Below the pieces are notes generated by a model that made no database searches, was not told the origin of the DNA, and saw only the letters and a program-made list of their open reading frames with translations. The position numbers and the translations under genes were made by a program. Below, piece after piece: positions 27,837-36,286 of a stretch of DNA of 64,000 nucleotides. Origin of the DNA: Flavobacterium piscisymbiosum (GTDB taxonomy: Bacteria; Bacteroidota; Bacteroidia; Flavobacteriales; Flavobacteriaceae); the NCBI RefSeq assembly GCF_020905295.1, contig NZ_JAJJMM010000001.1, forward strand, positions 3,038,001 to 3,102,000, given 5' to 3'. The first letter of the stretch is position 1. Every line of letters starts with the position of its first letter.

Positions 27837-28244
27837 ATGAGCACACTTACAAAACCAAATCATATAGGGCGTAAAATAAGCCGTATTCGTGAACTTCGTG
27901 ATATGAAACAGGAAGCTTTGGCCCAAGCTTTAGGGATAAGCCAGCAAACAATATCTGCTATTGAAAACAGCGAAACCATCGAAGAAGAAAGACTTGTTGA
28001 AGTGGCAAAAGCATTGGGTGTGACGGTTGAAGCCATTAAGAATTTTTCGGAAGAATTGGCAATTAATTATTTTAATACTTTTAATGATTCAGATAATAAT
28101 TTTAATCATTATAATACATGTACTTTCAATCCATTAGACAAATTAATGGAAGCGGTAGAAGAAAATAAAAAACTGTACGAACGTTTGCTCAAAGCAGAAC
28201 AAGATAAAATCGAATATTTAGAACAATTACTTAAAGGGAAATAA
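27837..28244 (+). CDS. XRE-family helix-turn-helix regulator
   Basis: 135 residues. An N-terminal HTH_3 domain (about 10-65: IGRKISRIRELRDMKQEAL, LGISQQTISAIENSE) is followed by an asparagine-rich linker (FNDSDNNFNHYNTCTFNP) and a C-terminal coiled coil (EENKKLYERLLKAEQDKIEYLEQLL), probably for dimerisation. This XRE architecture recurs in Bacteroidota. The promoter places the transcription start at the ATG, so the mRNA may be leaderless. Target genes are unknown; the divergent 105-residue protein is the nearest candidate. Confidence 0.92.
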   Translation: MSTLTKPNHIGRKISRIRELRDMKQEALAQALGISQQTISAIENSETIEEERLVEVAKALGVTVEAIKNFSEELAINYFNTFNDSDNNFNHYNTCTFNPLDKLMEAVEENKKLYERLLKAEQDKIEYLEQLLKGK

Positions 28245-28451
28245 TATTTTCAAGAGAGATTTATTCGCTCATTTGTGTTTGTGAACCCAAACTTTATATA
28301 TCAGAAATTAAGTTGATATGCACGAGCGGGACATTTATGCCATCAGAAGCAAGGAAAATTTCTAATTGAAGTGAAAGTAGCTGTAGAATTATTACAGTTT
28401 AAAATAATTCCAGTTATAATTTTTTTCAAAATAAATTTAGGGGATAATGAT

Positions 28452-28856
28452 ATGGATAAAAAAAAATATACTCTCCTTTTAATTGTAATTATTGGTGTGA
28501 TAATGGTTTTATGGGGGAAAGAATTGACCAAGAATAAAATTAAAAAAGATTTAGGTAATTACGATTATGCAATTGGAAATATTGATGTCTTTTTTTATAG
28601 AGCTCCAGTAGGAAATAATGTTCGTTTTAGTTCTATTACATATTCTTATGTAGTAAATAATATTAGATACGTAAATAATTATGATGCTCTAGATTATAAA
28701 TTACCTTCTTCACCAGATGTTAATGATAAGTTTATGGTAGTCTTTAACAAAAAAGATCCCAAAAAAAGCCTTTTATTAGGTGATTATCCAATAAAAACAG
28801 AAGAAGATTTTAAGATATTTATTGATACCAATAAAAATTTCAAAATTAAATTTTAA
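28452..28856 (+). CDS. Single-span membrane protein of unknown function
   Basis: 134 residues from the ATG at 28452. The frame is open back to 28371, but those 27 residues look like untranslated AT-rich sequence, and the later start gives a clean KK-positive N-terminus followed by a membrane helix (YTLLLIVIIGVIMVLWG). The soluble part (IGNIDVFFYRAPVGNNVRFSS, ITYSYVVNNIRYVNN, KFMVVFNKKDPKKSLLL) resembles the beta-rich DUF3592-like layout in spacing, but I cannot assign it firmly. Confidence 0.65.
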   Translation: MDKKKYTLLLIVIIGVIMVLWGKELTKNKIKKDLGNYDYAIGNIDVFFYRAPVGNNVRFSSITYSYVVNNIRYVNNYDALDYKLPSSPDVNDKFMVVFNKKDPKKSLLLGDYPIKTEEDFKIFIDTNKNFKIKF

Positions 28857-28938
28857 AAAAGTAAAAATAAATCTTCTGATAGATTCGCATAAAAGAATTC
28901 AGCTTTAATAAATGCTTTTCTATTTTGAGTAAAACAAT

Positions 28939-28968
28939 AAAAAACTCTCAGCAATGCGAGTTTTTTCA
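28939..28968. terminator. Bidirectional terminator
   Basis: AAAAAACTCTC - loop - GCGAGTTTTTT, between two convergent genes (stops at 28856 and 28997). T runs lie on both sides. Confidence 0.8.
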
Positions 28969-28996
28969 TTTTAAGTTCCTAAAGAAACAAAATCCA

Positions 28997-29389
28997 CTAT
29001 ATTTTACGCTTTACCATTGCATTAGATTTGCTTTTTAGTTTTTCTATCAATGCATCCGCTTTTTCATTTTGAGAAAGAGATCGCAAAGATTCTGCGTAGC
29101 GATAGTAATAAATAGGATCTAAATCTGAAGTCATAGCAAATAGTTCGCCGTACCATACTGCTGCTTTCTCAAAATAGCAATGCGTATAAGAGGAGTTTCC
29201 TAACTTTTGAAACAGGTCTACAGATTTGTATCCTTTTGCGGCAACATTTTCATAAGTTTTAATTACGTCGACATAAGCATATTTGTCGCTAATTTTATCA
29301 GTAGTGTAAAATTCTTCAGTCTGGGCAGCAACCCGAAATGAAAAAGCAGTCAATGATATTAAAATAGCTAGTTTTTGTTGCATAGACAT
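28997..29389 (-). CDS. Orphan TPR-like exported protein (N-terminal module of OmpA/PD40 proteins)
   Basis: 130 residues with a signal peptide (QQKLAILISLTAFSFRVAAQ). The mature part, KYAYVDVIKTYENVAAKGYKS, FQKLGNSSYTHCYFEKAAVWYG and DPIYYYRYAESLRSL, matches the TPR start of flavobacterial proteins that normally continue into PD40 beta-propeller and OmpA domains (about 640 residues, PorE-like). Here the protein ends after the TPR block and a terminator follows, so it is a free-standing or truncated module. Whether it still binds a partner is unknown. It neighbours the secreted-paralog cluster. Confidence 0.75.
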   Translation of the reverse strand: MSMQQKLAILISLTAFSFRVAAQTEEFYTTDKISDKYAYVDVIKTYENVAAKGYKSVDLFQKLGNSSYTHCYFEKAAVWYGELFAMTSDLDPIYYYRYAESLRSLSQNEKADALIEKLKSKSNAMVKRKI

Positions 29390-29557
29390 TTTGAATGAAT
29401 TTGAAAAATACTTAATTCTTAAAACAATAAAAAAATTGAATTGTATTTATTCTTATTTGCAAAATTATGTAAATCAGTTATATAACTCACAATTTTTTGT
29501 TTTATTATAGTTTTGTATTAAATATTTCATTATTCATAAAATCACTTTTTATATAAC

Positions 29558-29590
29558 AAAAAAAAGCATCAGCCACGGCCGATGCTTTTC
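29558..29590 (-). terminator. Terminator after first secreted paralog
   Basis: AAAAGCATCGGCC - GTGGC - TGATGCTTTT type stem followed by T8 on the minus strand, about 20 bp after the stop at 29610. Confidence 0.88.
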
Positions 29591-29609
29591 AGTTTTAAGT
29601 AAAAAACAA

Positions 29610-29996
29610 TTAACGACGGAAACCAGGACTTTCGTTTACTGATTCGTCAAGCTTAATAGTTTTTGATTTTTTAGCAGAAACAGCAATATCGTGTTTCGCA
29701 ACTTTACCATTTTCGTTTACTTCTAAAGTATAAGTTCCGGCAGGAAATGCCTCTAAACTTAAAGTTTTCGAAATCTCTAATTTATCTGTAGCAGATGATC
29801 CTGTGTACACTAAATTATGGTTTTCGTCGTAGATAGAAAAAACTGATTTCTCAACGTTGTTCAAAGTAAAGCTAATTACTTTTCCGTTTCCGGTTTTTAT
29901 ATTCAAAATATAATCCCCTTTTCCATCAATTGCGTAAGTAAAGATTGTTGTTAAAAATGCGGCAACAACTAAGCCCATTTTGGTAAAATTTGTCAT
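29610..29996 (-). CDS. Small secreted beta-sandwich-like protein, paralog 1
   Basis: 128 residues. Signal peptide (GLVVAAFLTTIFTYA, cut before IDGKGDY). The mature part keeps the pattern of the two paralogs at 30372 and 31755: GKVISFTLNNVEKSVFSIYD, LVYTGSSATDK, SLEAFPAGTYTLEVNENG, KHDIAVSAKK. The (L/F)PAGTY-x-L-x-V strand and the short length suggest the same beta-sandwich as T9SS C-terminal sorting tails (inference). It is the most diverged of the three. It has its own terminator and probably its own promoter. Confidence 0.8.
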   Translation of the reverse strand: MTNFTKMGLVVAAFLTTIFTYAIDGKGDYILNIKTGNGKVISFTLNNVEKSVFSIYDENHNLVYTGSSATDKLEISKTLSLEAFPAGTYTLEVNENGKVAKHDIAVSAKKSKTIKLDESVNESPGFRR

Positions 29997-30266
29997 GTTT
30001 TTTTTAAATTGTTAATTACTGTTTGTGGAACGCCCAAAACTACAAATTGAAATTTAATTTTATGCAAAAAAATCACTTTTTTCTATGTCTAAATTGCTGA
30101 ATTAAAGATGTTTCTGCGCTTTGGCTGAACTATGTACGTAATTACTGGGCTTTTGGATGTTTTTTAGTTCCTGTTTTTTAATGGTGTAATAATCAAAGTA
30201 TTATATTTATTAAGAATAGTTTTCTAAAAATAAAATAGCTAGAGGTTACTGGAAAAAATTGGGCAT

Positions 30267-30300
30267 AAAAAAACAGCTCAATAACCACAAAGAGCTGTTC
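30267..30300 (-). terminator. Terminator after second secreted paralog
   Basis: AACAGCTC - loop - GAGCTGTT stem, T7 on the minus strand. Nearly the same terminator follows paralog 3 at 31646-31681, so it was copied with the gene. Confidence 0.85.
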
Positions 30301-30371
30301 TAAAAACGAATTTCTCGTTTTAAACTTTACTAACTATCTAACCTCATTTTTATACTTTTCAGTATAACTTT

Positions 30372-30779
30372 TTAGCGTACTGCTACGCTTGAATTTTTAG
30401 CAGAAAAACCTGCTTTGTAAACCGATGAAATTGCTTTTTTTGATAATACAGTTGCATCATCAGTTATAGTAATTTCGTGTCTCACTTTTTTTACATTATC
30501 TTCAACTTCTAAGAAGTAAGTTCCGGCAGGAAACTCTTCTAAGCTAAAAGTTCTCAAAATTCCATCTTTACCTGAAGCGCTTTCAGAATAAATTAAAGTA
30601 CCCTCTTTATCATAAATCGATAAATTGGCTTTTTTTACCTGATTAAGAGCAAACGTAATTAGTTTTCCATTATTCTTTAATACGTGAAGATTAAAATCTT
30701 CATTCCCGTCAATTGCATAAGTACTCATTCCTGAAAAAAGTACCGCACATACTAAACTTAATTTTAAAATCTTTTTCAT
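30372..30779 (-). CDS. Small secreted beta-sandwich-like protein, paralog 2
   Basis: 135 residues. Signal peptide KKILKLSLVCAVLFSGMSTYA, then IDGNEDFNLHVLKNNGKL. It is closely related along its whole length to the protein at 31755, including the C-terminal SSVAVR, and also shares 3' terminator and about 180 bp of upstream sequence with it, so the pair is a recent duplication of a roughly 700-bp unit (30267-30960 and 31646-32352). No catalytic residues are evident. Secretion is expected. Function is unknown; see the AraC gene at 32624 for the possible regulator. Confidence 0.82.
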   Translation of the reverse strand: MKKILKLSLVCAVLFSGMSTYAIDGNEDFNLHVLKNNGKLITFALNQVKKANLSIYDKEGTLIYSESASGKDGILRTFSLEEFPAGTYFLEVEDNVKKVRHEITITDDATVLSKKAISSVYKAGFSAKNSSVAVR

Positions 30780-30884
30780 GGTATTTAGTTTTAAATTAAT
30801 AGTTCTAATTCTCTGATGCTAAATTAGTTCGGATGTATGTTTTTTATCACAACTCTATTTTCCGATTTCGATGCTATATTCTCA

Positions 30885-30960
30885 TTTACGAAACCGTTAT
30901 AGGTTAAAGTTTAAGTTATTTTTAGCGTTTCTGTTAATTTGGTTATTATTTTTTAATGTT
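30885..30960. repeat. Shared upstream element, copy 1
   Basis: TTTACGAAACCGTTATAGG plus about 55 bp, found also at 32280-32352 and 32542-32615. The first two copies lie about 105 bp upstream of the secreted paralogs. The third leads into the AraC gene. Confidence 0.8.
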
Positions 30961-31135
30961 TTGTTTAAATTGAGATAATATTGGTTGTTCTTGTTTTCTT
31001 ACAAAAGTTTTGTGGATTAATGTTGAGATGGTACACGGATGACACGGATTCGCTAAAGCGAAAACGCAGATAAAAACGGATTTTTTATGCTCATTTTTGT
31101 CATTTCGATCTATGATAAAAAGCAAATCTTTTTTT

Positions 31136-31230
31136 CGGGAGCTAATCCCGCTATCCGTTTCAATCTTTTGTGTCCGCCGCGGCGAACAAAAAAGGATTTT
31201 CTCCCGAAGCTTCGGGACTATCGGGGCTAG
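31136..31230 (-). ncRNA. Flavo-1-like structured RNA element, copy B
   Basis: On the minus strand: CTAGCCCCGATAG, a CCCGAAGCTTCGGG hairpin, ATCCTTTT, a GC-rich hairpin (TCGCCGCGGCGG), AAAAGATTGAAACGG, ATAGCGGGATTAGCTCC. All conserved blocks are present, and the two variable hairpins differ from the other copies in sequence while keeping complementarity. Confidence 0.55.
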
Positions 31231-31379
31231 AGCCATCTTTTTCATAATAATACTTCGTTTATTTTGTGAGGGATTTTCAAACGCGGTATCTTCGGAACTT
31301 AAGCTTTATATTGACAAAGCTTTGTGAACTCCGTGTTTTTGAGCGTACTCTTAGATAAAACTCTTAGTGTTCTCTGTGT

Positions 31380-31600
31380 TTAAATCTCATTTTGAAGTAG
31401 ATTATTTTACCGCAAAGATTTATTTAACCGCAAAGACCGCAAAGATTAAACTTTAAGGGTTTTATAAAAAATACAAAGTTCGCAAAGCTTTTTTTAAATT
31501 AGCTTTACGAACGTTGTGTAAATCTTTGCGAACCATTGCGTATCCCGATAGCTATCGGGATTGCGGTCTTTGCGGTTAAATAAAACTTTATAAATAAAAA
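31380..31600. repeat. Degenerate CCGCAAAG word repeats
   Basis: ACCGCAAAGA words are repeated several times and mirrored (TTTGCGGT) toward 31580, with TATCCCGATAGCTATCGGGA in the middle. The 30961-31645 spacer holds this, the Flavo-1-like element and no recognisable gene. The reading frames across it look spurious. Confidence 0.65.
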
Positions 31601-31645
31601 CTTTGTGTCTTAGTGCCTTTGCGGCAAATTCAAAAAAGTATGGCA

Positions 31646-31681
31646 CAAAAAAAACAGCTCAATAACCACAAAGAGCTGTTT
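31646..31681 (-). terminator. Terminator after third secreted paralog
   Basis: AACAGCTC - loop - GAGCTGTT with T8 on the minus strand, a copy of the one at 30267-30300. Confidence 0.85.
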
Positions 31682-31754
31682 CAAAACAATCACGTTTTTA
31701 ACTTTACTAACTATCTAACCTCATTTTTATACTTTATGAGAAGTATAAACTTTT

Positions 31755-32174
31755 TTAGCGTGTTGCTACGCTTGAATTTTGAGCAATTGTATTTGCTTTA
31801 TATGCTGACGAAACTGCTTTTGAAGATAATACAGATGTATCATCAGTAATTGTAATTTCGTGTCTTACTTTTTTAACGCTGTCTTCAACTTGTAAGAAGT
31901 AAGTTCCCTCTGGAAGTTCTTCTAAACTAAAAGTTCTTAAAATACCATCTTTCCCAAAAGCATTTTCAGAATAGATTAAAGTATTGTTTTTATCATAAAT
32001 ACTAATACTTGCTTTTTTAACCTGGTTTAAAGCAAACGTAATTAGCTTTCCATTAGCCTTTAATACATGAAGGTTAAAATCAGCTGCTCCATTATCATTA
32101 CCATCAATTGCATAAGTACTCATTCCAGTAAAAAGTACTGCGATCACTAAACTTAATTTTAATATCTTTTTCAT
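31755..32174 (-). CDS. Small secreted beta-sandwich-like protein, paralog 3
   Basis: 139 residues. Signal peptide KKILKLSLVIAVLFTGMSTYA, then IDGNDNGAADFNLHVLKANG, four residues longer than paralog 2 at this point. The core (LITFALNQVKKASISIYD, LRTFSLEELPEGTYFLQVED, KKVRHEITITDD) is nearly identical in layout. The C-terminus ends SSVATR. It is the nearest paralog to the divergent AraC gene at 32624; the 449 bp between their starts carry two copies of the shared upstream element. Confidence 0.82.
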   Translation of the reverse strand: MKKILKLSLVIAVLFTGMSTYAIDGNDNGAADFNLHVLKANGKLITFALNQVKKASISIYDKNNTLIYSENAFGKDGILRTFSLEELPEGTYFLQVEDSVKKVRHEITITDDTSVLSSKAVSSAYKANTIAQNSSVATR

Positions 32175-32279
32175 AACACTTCGTTTTAAATTGTTTGTTC
32201 TAATTTTCTGATGCTAAATTACTGTAGGGATTACTTTTTTTTCACAACTGTATTTTCCAATTTATGTGCTGTATTCTCA

Positions 32280-32352
32280 TTTACGAAACCGTTATAGGTT
32301 AATTTTTGAATTATATTAGGTGTTTTTGTTAATTCGGCTATTATTTTTCAAT
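32280..32352. repeat. Shared upstream element, copy 2
   Basis: Same roughly 73-bp sequence as 30885-30960 and 32542-32615, about 105 bp upstream of paralog 3. Confidence 0.85.
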
Positions 32353-32541
32353 TATTCAATAAAATTAACATTTGTGTAAAAGCTCTATTATTCTTACAAA
32401 TAAGAGGTATCTGTATTTAAAGTCGCTAGTAAATACGATTTATGAAAAAAATCTACCAAAAAAATACGGATCATTAAAAAAATCCATCAAATTCGGGAAC
32501 TTGATGATTTAACTTTTAATGATTATTATGCAAAATTCTTA

Positions 32542-32615
32542 TTTACGAAACCGTTATAGGTTAATTTTTAAATTATATTAGGCATTTTTGTTAAATTTGC
32601 TATTATTTTTTAAAG
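32542..32615. repeat. Shared upstream element, copy 3, with AraC promoter
   Basis: Third copy of the element. Here its 3' part contains TAAATTTG (32592-32599), a good -7 element 24 bp before the AraC ATG. The other copies have a mismatched version (TAATTCGG or TAATTTGG). Confidence 0.75.
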
Positions 32616-32623
32616 AAATTATC

Positions 32624-33496
32624 ATGAAGACAATTGCCCCAGCTCTTGAAGTGATATCAAACTCATACGGAAGTTCTTTTACCTACACAAAGCACGCCGA
32701 AAAGACCAATAGTAAAGCTCATTTATGGCATTATCATCCAGAAATCGAGTTGGTTTATATAAATGGTGGAGCGGGGAAAAGACAAATAGGAAGCCATGTT
32801 TCTTATTATACAAATGGTAGTTTGATACTTATAGGTGCTAATTTGCCACATTGTGGTTTTACAAATGAACAAACGGGAAATATTAATGAAACCGTTATTC
32901 ATATCAAACCTGAGTTTTTAGGGAATGATTTTTTTGTTGCTCCCGAAATGAAAAAGGTACAGAATCTTTTTAGTCAGGCAAAAGCCGGAATTGCTTTTGG
33001 CGGAGAAACTAAAAAAAGAATCGGTAAGAAAATCGAGATGATGGAACACCAGCTTCCGTTTGAACGTTTATTGACGCTTTTGAGTGTTTTAGACGAATTA
33101 GATTCTTCTGAAGAATATACTGTGCTGAATGCCGACGGATTTTCGTTGGAATTGCAAACGCAGGATAATGATCGTATTAATGTTGTTTTTAACTACGTGA
33201 AAGATCATTTTCAGGAATCTATTGCAATAGACGAAGTTTCGAGCTTGGTAAGTATGACAACACCTTCGTTTTGCCGTTATTTTAAGAAGATTTCGAACAA
33301 AACATTTACGGAGTTTGTAAACGAATATCGTTTGGTACACGCATCAAAATTATTGGCCGAAAAACCAATAAGCATAAACGAAGTATGTTACGAAAGCGGC
33401 TTTAATAATTTCAGTCATTTTAGTAAATCCTTCAAACAATACACCGGTAAAAGCGCTTCGCAATACCGTCACGAACACAAAATAATTATTAGCTAA
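32624..33496 (+). CDS. AraC-family regulator with cupin domain
   Basis: 290 residues from the ATG at 32624. The frame extends to 32588, but that would overlap the -7 element, and the residues before MKTIAPALEV are unlike the family. An N-terminal cupin-like sensing domain (HLWHYHPEIELVYINGG, IGSHVSYYTNGSLILIGANLPH) is followed by two C-terminal HTH motifs (IAIDEVSSLVSMTTPSFCRYFK, ISINEVCYESGFNNFSHFSK). Such regulators often respond to sugars or small ligands. It is divergent from paralog 3, and its promoter lies in the repeat shared with the upstream regions of paralogs 2 and 3, so it may control itself and them (inference). Confidence 0.93.
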   Translation: MKTIAPALEVISNSYGSSFTYTKHAEKTNSKAHLWHYHPEIELVYINGGAGKRQIGSHVSYYTNGSLILIGANLPHCGFTNEQTGNINETVIHIKPEFLGNDFFVAPEMKKVQNLFSQAKAGIAFGGETKKRIGKKIEMMEHQLPFERLLTLLSVLDELDSSEEYTVLNADGFSLELQTQDNDRINVVFNYVKDHFQESIAIDEVSSLVSMTTPSFCRYFKKISNKTFTEFVNEYRLVHASKLLAEKPISINEVCYESGFNNFSHFSKSFKQYTGKSASQYRHEHKIIIS

Positions 33497-33521
33497 TTCC
33501 ATAGGAGGAAGCTTTATATTT

Positions 33522-33612
33522 TTTGCCACGAATTCCACAAATTAGCACTAATTTTTTCTAAGTAAAAGGAAAATATTAATTCGTGTTAATTTGTGGAATT
33601 CGTGGCAAACTT
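33522..33612. repeat. Inverted CCACGAATTCCACA repeat
   Basis: TTGCCACGAATTCCACAAA and its reverse complement TTTGTGGAATTCGTGGCAA bracket a 45-bp centre, forming a long stem. Related words occur at 36040-36060 and 56800-56840. The rest of 33497-33827 is AT-rich; nothing else seen. Confidence 0.85.
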
Positions 33613-33827
33613 TTTTATTATGTCTAGCTGAGCGTAGTTGAAGCTTTTTTTGGAATTTAAAAATTAAAATTTTCACCAATCACTATTAAGTTCAGTATTG
33701 GAATTTAAATTAAACTTTGGAATTTTTTTAAATTTGTTGTTATAAAAATTATATTTACATGCTTGTTATTTTTAAATTATAACAATCCAAATAATAGATT
33801 TAATCCATCACCAAAATTTATAACCGA

Positions 33828-35864
33828 ATGAGTTTATTTAGAAAACCTGTTACATTCCTCCTTATCGGAATGACTTTTTTTAGCTGTAACAAAAAAGAAG
33901 TCGCATTTTCAGATCCTTTAATTACCAATCGCGACACCACCATCAATCCGGCAGATGATTTTTTTAATTATGCTAATAATGGCTGGTTCAAAAAAAATCC
34001 TATTGCAAAAACAGACAGCAATAACGGAATTATGAGAACTGTAATTGATACAATCAACGGACAGATTAAAAATATCTGCGAAAGCTCGGCCAAAGACGAA
34101 TCGGCAGCAAAAGGAAGTAACAAACAAAAAATAGGTGATTTTTATGCTTCAGGAATGGATACGATTGCCATCGAAAAAGCAGGTTTGTCTCCGCTAAATG
34201 CCGAGATTAAAAAAATCAACGAAATTAAAGATGTTTCAGGATTAATCAATACAATTGCGCATTTGCAAACCGTAGGAGCAGATCCGGCTTTTACATTTTA
34301 TGTTTCGCAAGACGATAAAATCAGTACAAAATATGCGTTGTTTTTCGGGCAAGGCGGTTTAGGAATGAGACAAAGAGATTATTATCTCGATACAGACAAA
34401 CGAAATGTAGAAATTCGTACAGCTTATGTAGCACATCTTAAAACGATGATGCGATTTACGGGAGATGAAGAGGCGATTGCGGTAAAAAATGCTGCAACGA
34501 TTATGAAACTCGAAACCGAATTGGCAAAATCATCACGAAAATTAGAAGCACTTCGTGATCCTATAAAAAATTACAACAAACTTTCGGTAGAAAAATTCAA
34601 TTCGCTTACACCTGATATCGACTGGAAAAAAGTATTGCCAATTTTAGGTATTGCAAAAGCAGATACTGTAATAGTAGGACAGCCGGAATTCTTTACAGCC
34701 CTAAATACTACGATTAAAAAATATTCGATCGAAGATTGGAAAACGTATTTGAAGTGGAATCTTGTAAGTTCATACGCTCCTTATCTGAATGCTGCTATCG
34801 AAAAAGAAAATTTCAAGTTTTATGCCACAACGTTAAATGGAGTAGCAACTCAAAAACCACGTTGGAAAAGAGTAGTAGAGCAAACAGATTCTTCTTTAGG
34901 AGAATTAATAGGTCAGGTTTATGTGAGTGATTATATGCCAAAAGGTGTCAAAGAGAAATTATTGGAGGTTGGAAACAACATTCGTGATGTATTTGCTTCG
35001 CACATTAAAAAACTGGATTGGATGAGCAAACCTACCAAGCAAAAAGCATTATTCAAGCTGAGTAAAATGGTCATGAAATTGGGATATCCTGATAAATGGA
35101 AAGATATGAGTGCACTTTCTATAGATCGAAAATCATATTGTGGGAATGTTATGAGTGCCAATATTTGGGATTATAAATACATGATCAACAAATACGGGAA
35201 ACCGGTAGACAGAAACGAATGGGTGATGCAGCCGCAAACTTACAATGCATACTATAACCCAAGTAACAATGAAATTGTAATTCCAGCGTGTAATATTATT
35301 GTTCCGGGTTATGAAGGACGTATGCCGGACGATGCTATTTTGTACGGAATTATTGGAGGTTCTTTCTTCGGGCATGAAATTACACATGGTTTTGATGATC
35401 AGGGAAGTCAATATGACGAGAAAGGAAATCTAAACAATTGGTGGACAGCTGAAGATTTGAAAAAATTTAAAGCAAAAACGAAATTGATAGTAGAGCAATA
35501 TAATAAATATACAATATTGGGCAAAAATGTAAATGGAGATGCCACTCAAGGTGAAAACATTGCTGATTTAGGCGGCGTAATTATGGGTTATGAGGCATTC
35601 CAGAAAACAACACAATTTAAAAACAAGGAAAAAATTAGCGGATTAACTCCGGAGCAACGTTATTTCCTTGCTTATGCGTATTCCTGGATGATCAACAGAA
35701 GAGACGAATCGAAAATCAATCAAATCATGACCGATGTACATTCGCCGGAACAATTTAGAGTGAATGGACCTTTGAGTAATATCCCTGAATTTCATAAAGC
35801 ATTCAATGTCAAAAAAGGAGATAAAATGTATCAGCCGGATAGTTTGCGAGTAGTAATCTGGTAA
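33828..35864 (+). CDS. M13 family zinc metallopeptidase (neprilysin/PepO-like)
   Basis: 678 residues. A lipoprotein-like N-terminus (LLIGMTFFSCNKKEV) places it in the envelope. It then follows the M13 plan: PADDFFNYANNGWFKKNPI at the start of the N-terminal domain, and the catalytic domain with zinc ligands His516 and His520 in GHEITHGFDDQG (Glu517 catalytic) and the third ligand in GENIADLGG. The C-terminal VNGPLSNIPEFHKAFN is conserved. It cleaves oligopeptides. It is monocistronic with its own terminator. Confidence 0.96.
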   Translation: MSLFRKPVTFLLIGMTFFSCNKKEVAFSDPLITNRDTTINPADDFFNYANNGWFKKNPIAKTDSNNGIMRTVIDTINGQIKNICESSAKDESAAKGSNKQKIGDFYASGMDTIAIEKAGLSPLNAEIKKINEIKDVSGLINTIAHLQTVGADPAFTFYVSQDDKISTKYALFFGQGGLGMRQRDYYLDTDKRNVEIRTAYVAHLKTMMRFTGDEEAIAVKNAATIMKLETELAKSSRKLEALRDPIKNYNKLSVEKFNSLTPDIDWKKVLPILGIAKADTVIVGQPEFFTALNTTIKKYSIEDWKTYLKWNLVSSYAPYLNAAIEKENFKFYATTLNGVATQKPRWKRVVEQTDSSLGELIGQVYVSDYMPKGVKEKLLEVGNNIRDVFASHIKKLDWMSKPTKQKALFKLSKMVMKLGYPDKWKDMSALSIDRKSYCGNVMSANIWDYKYMINKYGKPVDRNEWVMQPQTYNAYYNPSNNEIVIPACNIIVPGYEGRMPDDAILYGIIGGSFFGHEITHGFDDQGSQYDEKGNLNNWWTAEDLKKFKAKTKLIVEQYNKYTILGKNVNGDATQGENIADLGGVIMGYEAFQKTTQFKNKEKISGLTPEQRYFLAYAYSWMINRRDESKINQIMTDVHSPEQFRVNGPLSNIPEFHKAFNVKKGDKMYQPDSLRVVIW

Positions 35865-35885
35865 GAAATAATCTAATTTATATTT

Positions 35886-35918
35886 AAAACCATTCGTTGC
35901 GGCGAATGGTTTTTTTGT
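35886..35918 (+). terminator. M13 peptidase gene terminator
   Basis: AAAACCATTCG - TTGCGG - CGAATGGTTTT stem followed by a T run, about 22 bp after the stop. Confidence 0.9.
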
Positions 35919-35969
35919 TTTAGGATGTAATGGGCCGCGGGTTAAGCGGATTAAACTGGTTATCGCGGA

Positions 35970-36133
35970 TTTTTTTTTTTTTTTTTTTTGCCACAGATTA
36001 AATGATTAAAATGATTTTTTAATCTGTGTATATTTTTTTGCCACGAATTCCACGAATTTTCACGAATTAAATGGATGCTGATTTTTGGCCTTTTCGCAGC
36101 TAAAAAAATCATTTTAATCATTTAATCTGTGGC
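35970..36133. repeat. T20 tract and long inverted repeat
   Basis: A 20-base T homopolymer (35970-35989) abuts GCCACAGATTAAATGATTAA (35990 on), whose reverse complement recurs at 36103-36133, giving a roughly 30-bp stem. Between the arms are CCACGAATT words. The 35919-36286 spacer holds this, a further CGTGAAAATTCGTG stretch near 36170, and the start of the esterase gene. Confidence 0.85.
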
Positions 36134-36286
36134 TTTTTTTTTTCGCAACAAATTATTCATAATCCAATTCGTGAAAATTCGTGCAATTAGTGGCAACCTT
36201 TCATTATCGAAAAACCAGTCGGATTTTTCATATAATTTACGCGGAAAAAACTATATTTACAATCCCAAAAAAGAAAAAATATAACT

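Noticed and set aside
27313..28244. Toxin-antitoxin pair formed by the 105-residue protein and the XRE regulator
   Set aside because: The genes are divergent rather than in one operon, and the small protein shows no toxin motif.
30946..31327. 99- and 76-residue overlapping frames on opposite strands
   Set aside because: They overlap the Flavo-1-like element and degenerate repeats, and neither resembles a protein family.
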